From the NCBI GenBank assembly GCA_021299635.1, contig JAJTFA010000007.1:62001-126000 (forward strand): 64,000 bases of DNA, in the 5' to 3' direction. This DNA comes from Sphingobacteriales bacterium. GTDB lineage: Bacteria; Bacteroidota; Bacteroidia; UKL13-3. Positions 25,229-35,438 of the stretch are shown here, piece after piece; position 1 is the stretch's first letter, and each line of letters opens with the position of its first letter. The notes beneath the pieces are model-generated. The model was not told the origin of the DNA and ran no database searches. It saw only the letters and a program-made list of their open reading frames with translations. Made by a program: the position numbers and the translations under genes.

Positions 25229-27103
25229 TTAATTATACATCCTCCACCTTACACCCATGCGAAAAGATGAAAGCGAAACCGGATACGATGGTGTATAGTA
25301 AAATCCATTGTTGAATAAATCTTGATTGGCGTGCTCAAACTTAAAGAAGATAATTGCGCGCTTAATCTCTGCACACAAAAACGGGTCGATAACCGGATAA
25401 TTTCCAATTCTCGTTGTGTTCTGTATATAAAATAATCTTGAAGCAGGATTATAGGCATTGCCAAAATAGCTGCTGTTATAAAATGCGTCAAATCCAAGCT
25501 GAAAGGTCATGACTTTGAACAAGCGTGATTGAAAATAATAACGTACGCTGCCACCAAATTCAGGCACTCTAACATTATTTGAACTGCTTTGCTGAAATAT
25601 GAGCTGATGCTCAAAAAAGAATTTCCACAACTGGAAAGTTTTGCTCAGCTCAACTGTGGTTATTTGTATGTTGCTGCTTTCCTGCTGAGGTAGTGCTTTT
25701 TCATTGACATACACAAAATTATTAAGCAGATGCCTATTAAAGGTTAATGAAAAATTATTTCGAAAGATATTTGTTTGCATGCGTGCAGCCAGCTTTGCGA
25801 AACTTACAGCCTGATAAGTATTGTTCCAGATAAATTGATTTGATTTGAATAATTGTAAAGTATAATCCGGCCTGTATTGCTGCATGGTAACCATTGGTGT
25901 TAAACAAAACCATTTGTTTTGAATGGTGTAGAATGCGTGCAACTTATAATCACCGCTATTATAACCTTGTGTAATGTATTGTGCATCTATTCCATGCAGT
26001 ACTTGATTGTTTTTAACAGATACTTTTTCTATGCTGCCTTCAACCCCAATGTTATAGTGAAACCGGGTAAATACAATCTGAGATGCATTGATGAGTTCGT
26101 AATTTATTCCGGTGCGAAAAAGCCAGCGGGAGCTATCTGTTTTTATGTTGCTCATCCAGGTAAGCTCAATGGTATTGCTAAGCCTGCCAAAATATGCCGA
26201 GTCATAGGTTGTACTGGTGGTATCATAATACCTGTTGGGCAGCAATGCTGAATCGGTTGTTCCGTTGTTTTCAAAAATAAAACTCTCTTCGTGTGTATGT
26301 ATGCGATGTGACAGCTGAAAAGAAGGTTCAAAGGTATAAATGCTGTCTTCTCCATCCTTTATAAATCTGCCTTTGCCAAACTTGTAGTATTGCTTAATAT
26401 AAGCATCTCTTGTTTTAAATCGTGTTTGTGCTTTGCTTAATTTTACCACTACTTTTTTATTCTGACCCGTTAATTCCTCAAAAGCAGAATCGTTCTGGTT
26501 GCCACCGTTTTCCTCGTTGACGCCTCTGTTCCAAGTAGCATGTGCCAGCAATGCATAGCGTTTTTCTTTGCTTTGGTAATGGGTAAAAAACTGGTAATTA
26601 TACATACCGGTTATTTGTCTAAGCAAAAATCCTTGCGAGGTAATGCGCTGAAAATCTAAGCCCATATTCCAGCGGGGTAAAATATTTTGTGCATGCTTGG
26701 CTTGCAGGAATATCAATTCATTTGACCCTTGTGTATAAAATAAGTCGGTATACGGACTTTTATTATTGAAAAATTTTGTTTGCTGTGGGTTAATAAAATA
26801 GCTCTCAAACGGATTAAATCCGTATTGAAAACCTATGCTTCTTTCGGCATTAAATAACAATGGTCTCATTGCTGAGCCAATATTTCCTAGATCCTGAAAG
26901 ATGATATGCTTTTTATAGCCGGCATGAAATATTTCATTGCGGTTTAATGATGTGTCGAGTGAAGTGTATCCTAGCCCGCGGTCTAATTCGTACTCGGTAA
27001 TATGTTTAGTAGAGGTTTTAATAACGCGAGTGGTATCCTGTGCCCTTAATTGGTTTATGGCAGCAAATAGTATAACCGATATAAAAAGATGTTCTTTACT
27101 CAA
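25229..27103 (-). CDS. Putative outer-membrane porin (PF14121-like)
   Basis: A 624-residue exported beta-barrel protein. After a signal peptide ending near INQLRAQD come TGxTSLDTSLN-like and FQDLGNIGSAMRPLLFN segments, with IGFQYGFNPFESYFI at about residues 92-106 and SPYTDLFYTQGSNELIFLQAKHAQNI at about 117-142. These are hallmarks of the Bacteroidota 'putative porin' family (Porin_10). The remainder alternates hydrophobic and polar residues with many aromatic strand ends, finishing FRMGVRWRMYN. The solute is unknown. It is 2 bases downstream of the T9SS propeller gene and 9 bases upstream of the LTA synthase-like gene. Confidence 0.82.
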   Translation of the reverse strand: MSKEHLFISVILFAAINQLRAQDTTRVIKTSTKHITEYELDRGLGYTSLDTSLNRNEIFHAGYKKHIIFQDLGNIGSAMRPLLFNAERSIGFQYGFNPFESYFINPQQTKFFNNKSPYTDLFYTQGSNELIFLQAKHAQNILPRWNMGLDFQRITSQGFLLRQITGMYNYQFFTHYQSKEKRYALLAHATWNRGVNEENGGNQNDSAFEELTGQNKKVVVKLSKAQTRFKTRDAYIKQYYKFGKGRFIKDGEDSIYTFEPSFQLSHRIHTHEESFIFENNGTTDSALLPNRYYDTTSTTYDSAYFGRLSNTIELTWMSNIKTDSSRWLFRTGINYELINASQIVFTRFHYNIGVEGSIEKVSVKNNQVLHGIDAQYITQGYNSGDYKLHAFYTIQNKWFCLTPMVTMQQYRPDYTLQLFKSNQFIWNNTYQAVSFAKLAARMQTNIFRNNFSLTFNRHLLNNFVYVNEKALPQQESSNIQITTVELSKTFQLWKFFFEHQLIFQQSSSNNVRVPEFGGSVRYYFQSRLFKVMTFQLGFDAFYNSSYFGNAYNPASRLFYIQNTTRIGNYPVIDPFLCAEIKRAIIFFKFEHANQDLFNNGFYYTPSYPVSLSSFRMGVRWRMYN

Positions 27104-27105
27104 AC

Positions 27106-28524
27106 TTATTTAATCAGTTTTATGGTTTTTTGTGAATAGCCGTTGTCTAATTGTACCATATATATTCCTTTGTCTAATAAGCCGGTGTTTATGGAGAGTG
27201 GTGTTTCAACTTCCCTGTTCTGCAAATAAAAGTTTTTTTCTGCAACACGTTTACCTTGCATATTGTATACCGTTACCTTTAGCTCATCGGCAAGGTTGTA
27301 GCGAAGTTTAATGGATAATTCGTCCTGAACAGGATTTGGATAAATGCCCGCTACTATCTCCATATCAGCATGCTTAACTGATAAAGGATAAAGTGTATTT
27401 AAAACAAATAGACCTTCGCTGATGTCGCTTGCTAAAATATTTCCTGAGGGGAGGAAAGGCCAAACGCCCCAGCAACCATGAAAGCCAAAATAGGTGCCCG
27501 GTGCATTTTTAGGATACGTATCATAAAAGGCAACTACAGGTGGAACACCCGGGAACTGATATTTTTCCGGATTTCTTAAATCATAGATATAAACCCCATC
27601 TTCATAACTTGAAACATAAACATAACCGCCTTTCCAGTAGGCATTGTGTGGCAAAGCCCCTGTATTTGAATTCCACACGGTTTTGAATGAAGGGTTTCTG
27701 ATATCGGAAATGTCATACAACTTAATTCCCAATCCTTGGTTTTCATCTGTAAATATAAGCCACTTGCCAGTGCTGTCAATCCATGCGCTGTGGTTGTAAC
27801 CAGCCTGCGGGTAGGGTGGAGTAATGGAACTGATGAGCAACGGATTGCTTGGATTGCGATAGTCATAAATATACAAGCCGGCATTTTCGCCAGAAAGATA
27901 AACCGTATCATGCCGCGCATACATCTCATGTACCTTTATAAAACTTCCCTGCGGTGGGTTAAGCCGGCCAAGAAAGGTTGGTTTCTCAGGATTTTGAAGC
28001 GATAGAATATCCATAGCCGATATTCCTGCCGGTTTCAGAATATTGGTGCACATATATAACCTTTTGCTTGCTGCTTCAATGAAAATTGTATGTGTGGATG
28101 ATCCGAATGTATCGTTATTAAATACCTCAACCATGGAGTCGGGCAAATACTGTAAATCAAAAATTTGCAAGGCTCCTGTTCCGGATGTACGGTCGCTTAC
28201 GGTATATAAATAATGTGAGTAAGTTTCATAATCACGGTTAATGGCAAACTTAGCCCTACATGGTTTCACATCACAAAAAATCATGTTATTAGGGTTGGTT
28301 ACATCAAATACATAAATACTGTCTGTGCTTCCTGCAATAAAGTATTCTTTGTTTTTTACAGTATCCTTCCAGCCTGTGCAGTCGTTCCATATTTGGTCAC
28401 CATCTACTTTTGGTAAATTTGGGTTATTCCATTTGCTTAGCACCTTCATGTTTTGCGCTAGTTGTGCATTGCCTATGGTTGTTAAAAAAATTATCCCGAT
28501 AATGAAACAATTAAACTTTTTCAT
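27106..28524 (-). CDS. Choice-of-anchor B family beta-propeller with T9SS sorting domain
   Basis: A 472-residue secreted protein: signal peptide (MKKFNCFIIGIIFLTTIGNA), then LVIVD-type propeller repeats, for example YIYDYRNPSNPLLIS, IKLYDISDIRNPSF and VYIYDLRNPEKY at about residues 220-330, matching the 'choice-of-anchor B' family. The C-terminal 85 residues contain IYPNPVQDELSIKL and end in YSQKTIKLIK, a T9SS type A sorting domain. It is probably surface-attached; ligand unknown. Its ATG overlaps the pnp stop as ATGA, an odd coupling of a cytosolic purine enzyme with a surface protein. Confidence 0.87.
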   Translation of the reverse strand: MKKFNCFIIGIIFLTTIGNAQLAQNMKVLSKWNNPNLPKVDGDQIWNDCTGWKDTVKNKEYFIAGSTDSIYVFDVTNPNNMIFCDVKPCRAKFAINRDYETYSHYLYTVSDRTSGTGALQIFDLQYLPDSMVEVFNNDTFGSSTHTIFIEAASKRLYMCTNILKPAGISAMDILSLQNPEKPTFLGRLNPPQGSFIKVHEMYARHDTVYLSGENAGLYIYDYRNPSNPLLISSITPPYPQAGYNHSAWIDSTGKWLIFTDENQGLGIKLYDISDIRNPSFKTVWNSNTGALPHNAYWKGGYVYVSSYEDGVYIYDLRNPEKYQFPGVPPVVAFYDTYPKNAPGTYFGFHGCWGVWPFLPSGNILASDISEGLFVLNTLYPLSVKHADMEIVAGIYPNPVQDELSIKLRYNLADELKVTVYNMQGKRVAEKNFYLQNREVETPLSINTGLLDKGIYMVQLDNGYSQKTIKLIK

Positions 28525-29333
28525 GATTTGATAAGTTCTCTGATGAGCAAAGATAGATTAGGCTCTGCTTTGTTTGCAGCGCGAATGACATCTTCCAGTG
28601 TTGTTTTTTCAGGTATATCCGGCAATCCCATATCAGTAATTACTGATATGGCAAACACCGGAATATTCATATGCCGTGCCACAATATTTTCCGGAACCGA
28701 ACTCATACCAACGGCATCGGCACCAATGGTTCTGAGGTAGCGGTATTCGGCACGCGTTTCAAGCGTAGGTCCTTGTATGGAGGCATACACACCTTCGTGC
28801 ACAATTATATCGTTTGCTATGGCAATGGCTTTTGCTTTTTCAATCAAGACCTTAGCATAGGGTTCACTCATTTCAGGGAAACGTGGTCCCAGGCTGTCTT
28901 CATTTTTCCCTCTCAGGGGATGCTCAGGTAGCAGGTTAATATGATCGTTCAGTATCATTAATTCAGAAACCTGATAGTTAGGATTAAGTCCACCTGAGGC
29001 ATTGGATATGATGAGGGTTTTGATGCCAATAAATTTCATAACCCTTACCGGAAAAGTTACCTGCTGCATGCTGTAACCCTCGTAGTAATGAAAACGTCCC
29101 TGCATGCATACCACATCTTTTCCGCTGAGTTTCCCGAAAATCAATTTGCCGGCATGACTCTCAACCGTTGATATTGGGAAGTGAGGAATATCGCTGTAAG
29201 AGATTACTTTGTCGGCTTGAATGTCTTCAACCAATCCGCCAAGGCCGGTTCCGAGTATAATGCCATATTCAGGCTTTACTTCTGTTTGTGAGCGTATATA
29301 ATCAGTTGCTTGCTGTAATTGCTGCATCAACAT
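28521..29333 (-). CDS. Purine-nucleoside phosphorylase (trimeric class, PNP-I)
   Basis: A 270-residue cytosolic enzyme that phosphorolyses purine (deoxy)nucleosides to base and (deoxy)ribose 1-phosphate. GIILGTGLGGL at about residues 24-34 (phosphate loop; the usual Ser after GSGLG is Gly here), ESHAGKLIFG at about 58-67, GRFHYYEGY at about 78-86, LIISNASGGLNP at about 108-119, and TLETRAEYR plus GADAVGMSSVPE at about 188-213 give an unambiguous family match. The N-terminus overlaps the end of lpxK by 32 bases from ATG 29333 or 26 from ATG 29327. Substrate range (Ino/Guo) is as in the family. Confidence 0.93.
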   Translation of the reverse strand: MLMQQLQQATDYIRSQTEVKPEYGIILGTGLGGLVEDIQADKVISYSDIPHFPISTVESHAGKLIFGKLSGKDVVCMQGRFHYYEGYSMQQVTFPVRVMKFIGIKTLIISNASGGLNPNYQVSELMILNDHINLLPEHPLRGKNEDSLGPRFPEMSEPYAKVLIEKAKAIAIANDIIVHEGVYASIQGPTLETRAEYRYLRTIGADAVGMSSVPENIVARHMNIPVFAISVITDMGLPDIPEKTTLEDVIRAANKAEPNLSLLIRELIKS

Positions 29334-30375
29334 AATTTACGATTGATTGAATGAGTTTTTGTCCGTCATCATTAATAAAAAATATTTCAATAGGAAGATA
29401 GTAAAAGGGCAGCTTTTCCAGAACTGCTTTTTGTGGATGGGATTGTATTCTTTTGGCGTCTTTCTCTGTAGTGAGTAAGATTTTCTTCTTGGATTGAATC
29501 AGTTCAAAGCGCTCAATCAAATCTTTCAGTTCCTTTTCAGTAAAAGTATGATGATCGTTGAAGCGTATGAAGTGATGCAAGTGTCCGGTAATTTTAATAA
29601 ACCGTGTAAATAAATCAGGATCGGCTATACCTGCAAAAGCCAGAATGCTGTAATCCTTTATTTCATTGCTTTGTATGCTTGCCGCCTCAAATACCGGATG
29701 CAAGGCATGGCTATATTTTATTCCGGTAAAATATACCTCTTGTTCGGGCAGAGGTTCAATGGCTCTAATCATCTCTTCCTGCTCATGCTTGCTCATTCCT
29801 TCCTCACATTTAGTAACCACTATGGCTTGCGCTCTCTTATAGCCGTTTCTAAACTCTCGCAGCCTGCCGAAAGGCAATAACCAATCTTTATAAAAAGGTG
29901 AAGCGGCCGGGGTGAGCACCATATTGAATCCTGCCCTGATGCCCAAATGCTGAAAACCGTCATCCATGAGTAAAAGATTGGTATCAGGTGCATCGGCCAG
30001 CAATTGCGGCACGCCAAGAACCCTATTTTCACAAGATGCTACAGGCACATCAGGAAATTTATGCTTCATTTGCAAAGGCTCATCACCTATATCTGCCGCT
30101 GTAGAATGAGCATCAGCTAAAATATAGCCGCTGGATTTTCTAAGGTATCCTCTGCTTAAAATAGCTGCTTTAAGTTGTGGAGGTAAATTGGCTAAAAGCC
30201 ACTCAATATGAGGGGTTTTACCGGTGCCGCCTGCCGATAGGTTGCCTACACAAACAATGGGAAAATCAAAATCCATCCGTGTAAATACACCTGAGCTATA
30301 CAGCAGGTTTCTGAGGAGTATACCTAAGCCGTAAAGCAAGGTAAATGGCAACAGGAGTATTCGCAGCAGAAACAT
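29302..30375 (-). CDS. lpxK: Tetraacyldisaccharide 4'-kinase LpxK
   Basis: A 357-residue inner-membrane-associated kinase that phosphorylates the lipid A disaccharide at position 4'. N-terminal amphipathic/membrane helix (FLLRILLLPFTLLYGLGILL), P-loop VGNLSAGGTGKTPHIEWL at about residues 42-59, LSRGYLRKSSGY at about 71-82, DDGFQHLGI at about 137-145 and LTTEKDAKR at about 300-308. The ATG at 30375 gives the normal start; an upstream in-frame start at 30465 would add 30 polar residues before the membrane helix and is rejected. First gene of the eight-gene minus-strand run ending with lipB. Confidence 0.93.
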   Translation of the reverse strand: MFLLRILLLPFTLLYGLGILLRNLLYSSGVFTRMDFDFPIVCVGNLSAGGTGKTPHIEWLLANLPPQLKAAILSRGYLRKSSGYILADAHSTAADIGDEPLQMKHKFPDVPVASCENRVLGVPQLLADAPDTNLLLMDDGFQHLGIRAGFNMVLTPAASPFYKDWLLPFGRLREFRNGYKRAQAIVVTKCEEGMSKHEQEEMIRAIEPLPEQEVYFTGIKYSHALHPVFEAASIQSNEIKDYSILAFAGIADPDLFTRFIKITGHLHHFIRFNDHHTFTEKELKDLIERFELIQSKKKILLTTEKDAKRIQSHPQKAVLEKLPFYYLPIEIFFINDDGQKLIQSIVNYVDAAITASN

Positions 30376-30754
30376 ATTGGCAATTATACAACTTAACTGC
30401 CTATTTTGGCTGCTTGATGCAAGTAAACTATCCGGTTGAAATGAATTGCAGTATAAAACAAACAATAGCTGTAAGCAGCACCAGTATAGCTTTGCAGCTG
30501 CCTGGACCTGCAGGGTTGCCGGTATTTCTATATATGCTTAATATTCAAATTTCTCAGATACAGCTATTTTATACCATACGCCAATTCGGGTATTTTAAGC
30601 AAGGGCAGAAGAAGCCAACCTGCCGTCCTTGTTACCAGCTCTGTAAAATATCCACAAATTGTAGCTAATTCTGTGGATTATGAAAAGTACTTGAGCCCTA
30701 ATTTGCAGGCTTGTTTGAAAATGGCCGCACAGGCTTTAGCGTAAAAGAAAGTAT
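30376..30754. other. Divergent intergenic region between lpxK and parE
   Basis: 379 bases with no convincing gene. Potential frames here have no recognisable protein. It must hold the promoters for the lpxK run and for parE-parC, but no clean TTTG-N19-TAnnTTTG match was found. Near parE there is an inverted pair resembling DnaA boxes (see separate entry). Confidence 0.5.
30648..30680. repeat. Inverted pair of DnaA-box-like 9-mers
   Basis: ATATCCACA (30648-30656) on the plus strand and TGTGGATTA (30672-30680), which is TAATCCACA on the minus strand. Each differs from TTATCCACA by one base. Together with AATT flanks they also form an imperfect hairpin. Located 75-107 bases upstream of parE. 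Could be coincidence or a regulatory dyad. Confidence 0.3.
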
Positions 30755-32623
30755 ATGGCAAAAGAAGTGATTTATGACGAGAGCAGCATACGCTCATTAG
30801 ACTGGAAGGAACATATCCGTCTTCGTCCGGGTATGTATATAGGTAAGTTGGGCGATGGCTCTGCACCAGATGACGGAATTTATGTATTGCTTAAAGAGGT
30901 ACTGGATAATTGTATTGATGAGCATGTGATGGGCTTTGGTAAAACTATTGATATTAAAATTACTGATGATAAGGTAAGTGTAAGGGATTACGGACGCGGC
31001 ATACCATTGGGAAAGGTGGTTGATGTGGTGAGCAAAATAAACACAGGTGGTAAGTATGATTCCAAAGCTTTTCAGAAATCAGTTGGATTGAATGGGGTGG
31101 GTACAAAGGCAGTAAACGCCTTGGCTACCTACTTCAAGGTGCAATCATACCGTGACGGCAAAACTGTTGCTGCAGAGTTTACCAAGGGTGAAATTGTAAA
31201 AGAATATAAGCAACAGCAAACCCTTGAGCCAGACGGCACCTTGGTTGTATTTACTCCGGATGATACTATTTTTAAGCACTACCATTTTATTCCTGAGTTT
31301 ATAGAAAATATGTTGTGGAACTACGCTTACCTCAATTCTGGTTTGGTTATTCACTACAACGACAAAAAATTTTACTCAAAAGATGGATTGCTGGACTTGC
31401 TTAAACGCAAAACCAACGAAGAGGAAATCAGATATCCGATTATTCACCTCAAAGGTGATGATATTGAAGTAGCTATTACACATGAAAACCAATATGGCGA
31501 AGAGTATTATTCATTTGTAAACGGACAGCATACCACGCAGGGCGGAACCCATTTATTAGCCTTTAGAGATGCATACGCTCGCACGCTCCGCGATTTTTAT
31601 AAAAAGGAATTTGATCTGGCCGATATGCGGGCTTCCATCATTGCAGCTGTGAGTGTGCGGGTGCAAGAACCAGTTTTTGAGTCGCAAACAAAAACCAAAC
31701 TGGGCTCCATCAATATGGCACCAGATGGGCCATCTGTGAAGCAACATGTGATGGATTTTCTGAAGAAAGCACTTGATGATTATTTGCATAAGCACCCGCA
31801 AACTGCAGAGGCGCTCCTTAAACGAATTAATCAGAGTGAACGTGAGCGCAAAGAAATGGCCGGAATTAAAAAGCTAGCCAATGAAAGAGCAAAGAAGGCT
31901 TCTTTACATAACAAAAAGTTACGCGATTGCCGTTTTCATTACGATGAAGAAAAAAGCGAAAAGCGCCATGATTCTACCTTGTTTATTACCGAAGGTGATT
32001 CGGCTAGTGGTTCGATCACCAAAAGCCGCGATGTGGAAACACAGGCTGTATTTAGTTTGCGTGGCAAGCCATTGAATTGCTATGGTCTTACCAAAAAAGT
32101 AGTTTATGAAAATGAAGAATTTAACCTGCTGCAACACGCACTCAATATTGAAGAAGGGCTGGAAGGCCTGCGATACAACAGAATTGTGATTGCAACCGAT
32201 GCCGATGTGGATGGTATGCATATTCGTTTACTGATGCTCACATTCTTTATGCAGTTTTTTCCTGACTTGGTTAAGAACGGACACCTTTATATTCTGGAAA
32301 CACCGCTTTTCAGGGTGCGAAACAAACAACAAACCATTTACTGTTACAGTGAAGAAGAAAAACAAAGAGCCATACAAAAACTAGGTAGCCGGCAGGAAAT
32401 TACCCGATTTAAAGGGTTAGGAGAGATTTCTCCTGAGGAGTTTGGATTATTTATTGGCGAGGATATTAAATTACAACCGGTTATTTTATCGCAAGAAACA
32501 CCCATCCCGAAATTGCTGGAGTATTTTATGGGTAAAAATACCATTGACAGGCAAAACTTTATTATTGAAAACCTGCGCATTGAAAAAGATTTGGTAGAGA
32601 AAGAAGTGGAAGCTGAAGTATAA
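30755..32623 (+). CDS. parE: DNA topoisomerase IV subunit B
   Basis: A 622-residue ATPase subunit of type IIA topoisomerase. GHKL ATPase: EVLDNCIDE (E48 general base, N52 Mg ligand), [12 protein letters not shown], and [13 protein letters not shown] at about 111-123. Transducer domain to about 390, then Toprim with TEGDSASGS at about 411-419 and [17 protein letters not shown] at about 488-504. Length and pairing with the gene 40 bases downstream match the Bacteroidota topoisomerase IV type. Decatenation of daughter chromosomes is the family role. parE rather than gyrB is preferred because the gene is paired with a parC-like gene. Confidence 0.9.
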   Translation: MAKEVIYDESSIRSLDWKEHIRLRPGMYIGKLGDGSAPDDGIYVLLKEVLDNCIDEHVMGFGKTIDIKITDDKVSVRDYGRGIPLGKVVDVVSKINTGGKYDSKAFQKSVGLNGVGTKAVNALATYFKVQSYRDGKTVAAEFTKGEIVKEYKQQQTLEPDGTLVVFTPDDTIFKHYHFIPEFIENMLWNYAYLNSGLVIHYNDKKFYSKDGLLDLLKRKTNEEEIRYPIIHLKGDDIEVAITHENQYGEEYYSFVNGQHTTQGGTHLLAFRDAYARTLRDFYKKEFDLADMRASIIAAVSVRVQEPVFESQTKTKLGSINMAPDGPSVKQHVMDFLKKALDDYLHKHPQTAEALLKRINQSERERKEMAGIKKLANERAKKASLHNKKLRDCRFHYDEEKSEKRHDSTLFITEGDSASGSITKSRDVETQAVFSLRGKPLNCYGLTKKVVYENEEFNLLQHALNIEEGLEGLRYNRIVIATDADVDGMHIRLLMLTFFMQFFPDLVKNGHLYILETPLFRVRNKQQTIYCYSEEEKQRAIQKLGSRQEITRFKGLGEISPEEFGLFIGEDIKLQPVILSQETPIPKLLEYFMGKNTIDRQNFIIENLRIEKDLVEKEVEAEV

Positions 32624-32662
32624 TAACAGGAAACGGAATAAACGATAGAAGAAAGCAAGCAA

Positions 32663-35380
32663 ATGGATACGAAAGACGAGCAACTTAACAAAGGATCACA
32701 GGAAAATCATGGATTACATAATGTGATACCGGTTACCGGCTTATATGAAAACTGGTTTTTAGATTATGCCTCATACGTAATATTAGAACGTGCGGTACCT
32801 GCAGTTTCTGATGGATTAAAACCCGTGCAGCGCAGGATTCTTCATGCCATGAAAGAGATGGATGACGGCCGCTTTAATAAAGCCGCTAATATCATCGGGC
32901 AAACCATGCAGTATCACCCGCATGGCGATGCTGCCATTGGTGATGCTATGGTTGGATTGGGGCAAAAGGATTTACTCATAGAAACGCAGGGAAACTGGGG
33001 CGATGTGCGCACAGGTGATGCAGCTGCAGCTCCTCGTTACATAGAAGCCCGCTTATCTAAATTTGCACTTGAAGTTGCTTTTAACGGGCAAACCACAGAC
33101 TGGCAGGCTTCCTATGATGGACGGAAAAAAGAACCTGTTACACTGCCAATGAAATTCCCGCTATTGGTTGCACAAGGCGTAGAAGGTATTGCTGTGGGTT
33201 TGGCAACAAAAATATTGCCTCACAACTTTTGTGAAATTTTAAAAGCAGCTATAGATTGCACCAAAGGGAAAAGTTTTGAGATATATCCTGATTTTGCCAC
33301 TGGTGGCATGGCAGATGTTACCAACTACAACAAAGGTGCTAAAGGCGCCAAGGTGCGTGTTCGGGCTAAAATAGAAGAACTGGATAAAAAAACACTCATC
33401 ATCCGAGATATACCTTTTGGCACCACTACAACATCATTAATTGATTCCATCATCAAAGCCAATGACAATGGAAAAATTAAAATTAAAAAGGTAATTGATA
33501 ATACAGCCAAGGATGTTGAAATAGAAATTCAACTGGCACCTGGTGTTTCACCCGATATTACCATAGATGCCTTGTATGCTTTTACCGATTGCGAAATCAG
33601 CATATCACCCAATGCTTGTGTAATTGTAAACGATAAACCTGTTTTTACCGATGTAAATGAATTGCTACGTCTTTCCGTGGATTATACCAGAGAGCTGTTG
33701 AAGCGTGAATTGGAAATAAGAAAGGGAGAACTGGAAGAACAATGGCATTTCTCATCACTGGAGAAGATATTTATTGAGAAGCGAATATATCGCGATATTG
33801 AAGAATGTGAAACGTTTGAGGCTGTTATTGATACCATCTTTAAAGGAATGAATAAGTTTAAGAAACTTTTCAGACGTGAAATTACAGAAGATGATGTACT
33901 GAAACTAACCGAGATTAAGATTAAACGTATTTCCAAGTACGATTCATTCAAAGCAGATGAGTTGATGCGCAGAATTGAAGAAGAGCTCAAACAAGTGCAG
34001 GCCGATTTGGATAATCTTAAAACCTATCAGGTAAAGTATTACGAGAACTTACTTAAGAAATATGGCAAAGGTCGTGAGCGCAAAACCGAGATAAAGATAT
34101 TTGATACCATACAGGCAAACCAGGTAGCCATCGCCAATAAGAAGTTGTATGTAAACAGATCGGAAGGTTTTGTGGGCACCGGCAACGCCATGAAAAATGA
34201 TGAATACATTTGCGACTGCTCTGATATTGATGATATCATCGTTTTCAGAAAAGACGGTAAAATGCAGGTGAGCAAAGTAGCTGATAAGCTTTTTGCAGGT
34301 AAAGATATCATACATGTAGATGTGTTCAGGAAAAATGATGAGCGCAGAATTTATAACATGATATATATTGATGGCAAAACCAAAACCAGTTATGCCAAGC
34401 GCTATGCCGTAATGGGCATTACACGTGATAAGGAATATGATTTAACTACCGGAAGTGCAGGCAGTAAGGTGTTGTATTTCACTGCCAATCCAAACAGTGA
34501 GGCTGAAATTGTAGAAATTACCCTTAGCCCAATGTCGCATGCACGCAAGCTGGTATTTGATTTTGATTTTGCCGAGCTGGCCATTAAAGGCAGGCAGGTA
34601 CTGGGAAATATTGTAAGCAAGTATCTTATCAAATCAATTAAACTGAAACATAAAGGTGCCTCAACTATGGGCGGTCGCAAAATATGGTACGATGAAGTGA
34701 TTGGCCGATTAAATGTTGACGAGCGTGGCAGATACCTGGGTGAGTTTGATACACATGATCAAATTTTGGTGTTTTACAAAGATGGTAATTATGAACTTAC
34801 AAATTTTGATTTGAGCAACCATTATGAGGTAAGTCACTTGTTGCACATTGGTAAATTCTGGGCCAAGCGGCCCGTTTCATTAATTTACTATCATGATAAG
34901 GAGAAGGCTTACATGATTAAACGTTTCTTTATTGAAACACTTACCCAAAACAAGAAATTTTTATGCATTCCGGAAGGTGATAAAAACCGTGTGGTAATGG
35001 CAACCGACCAACAAACACCTGTGGTGGTGTTGGAAAGAAAAGGCGGCAGCAAAAAGGCCAATACGGAAGATACGATTAACCTTGCAGATTTTATTGAAGT
35101 TAAGGGGTGGAAAACCATTGGAAATAAATTTGCCGAGAAGGATTTTGTTAGTGTGGTTTTACTGCCACCTGATCCTGAAACCGAAATAGAAGAAGCAGTT
35201 AAAAATGACTTGCAGGTCAATCAGCAAATGTTGCTGGTAAACGAAGATATGCTCAGAGAAGAGGAGGAGCGTGTGAAACGCTTGCTTGCGGATGAGCCTG
35301 AAGAAAAATCAGATAAACCTAAGCGAAACAAAAAGATGGGAGGTTCAAAGCCAGATGCAGAGCAGCCGAAGCTGTTTTAA
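32663..35380 (+). CDS. parC: DNA topoisomerase IV subunit A
   Basis: A 905-residue cleavage-religation subunit. Winged helix with DGLKPVQRRILHAMKEM at about 50-66, HPHGDAAIGDAM at 85-96 and catalytic Tyr Y126 in APRYIEARLS. A coiled-coil region spans about 340-460, then a C-terminal beta-pinwheel without an obvious GyrA-box (QxRGGKG), supporting topoisomerase IV over gyrase. The tail is a low-complexity Lys/Glu-rich stretch after residue 860. The residue at the position of GyrA Ser83/ParC Ser80 is Ala (GDAA), which lacks the quinolone water-bridge serine. It follows parE in one transcript. Confidence 0.9.
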   Translation: MDTKDEQLNKGSQENHGLHNVIPVTGLYENWFLDYASYVILERAVPAVSDGLKPVQRRILHAMKEMDDGRFNKAANIIGQTMQYHPHGDAAIGDAMVGLGQKDLLIETQGNWGDVRTGDAAAAPRYIEARLSKFALEVAFNGQTTDWQASYDGRKKEPVTLPMKFPLLVAQGVEGIAVGLATKILPHNFCEILKAAIDCTKGKSFEIYPDFATGGMADVTNYNKGAKGAKVRVRAKIEELDKKTLIIRDIPFGTTTTSLIDSIIKANDNGKIKIKKVIDNTAKDVEIEIQLAPGVSPDITIDALYAFTDCEISISPNACVIVNDKPVFTDVNELLRLSVDYTRELLKRELEIRKGELEEQWHFSSLEKIFIEKRIYRDIEECETFEAVIDTIFKGMNKFKKLFRREITEDDVLKLTEIKIKRISKYDSFKADELMRRIEEELKQVQADLDNLKTYQVKYYENLLKKYGKGRERKTEIKIFDTIQANQVAIANKKLYVNRSEGFVGTGNAMKNDEYICDCSDIDDIIVFRKDGKMQVSKVADKLFAGKDIIHVDVFRKNDERRIYNMIYIDGKTKTSYAKRYAVMGITRDKEYDLTTGSAGSKVLYFTANPNSEAEIVEITLSPMSHARKLVFDFDFAELAIKGRQVLGNIVSKYLIKSIKLKHKGASTMGGRKIWYDEVIGRLNVDERGRYLGEFDTHDQILVFYKDGNYELTNFDLSNHYEVSHLLHIGKFWAKRPVSLIYYHDKEKAYMIKRFFIETLTQNKKFLCIPEGDKNRVVMATDQQTPVVVLERKGGSKKANTEDTINLADFIEVKGWKTIGNKFAEKDFVSVVLLPPDPETEIEEAVKNDLQVNQQMLLVNEDMLREEEERVKRLLADEPEEKSDKPKRNKKMGGSKPDAEQPKLF

Positions 35381-35438
35381 GAGAACTTGTATTTCTACAA
35401 AATACATAACCAAACCACCCTTTGGTAAACTACAAAAA

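Noticed and set aside
30345-30668. Possible plus-strand gene of 107 codons between lpxK and parE
   Set aside because: It overlaps the lpxK start antisense, has irregular composition and no domain pattern, and lies where divergent promoters are expected.
35390-35430. Terminator between parC and recN
   Set aside because: ACCAAA/TTTGGT pairs over only 6 bases and has no T-tract on either strand.
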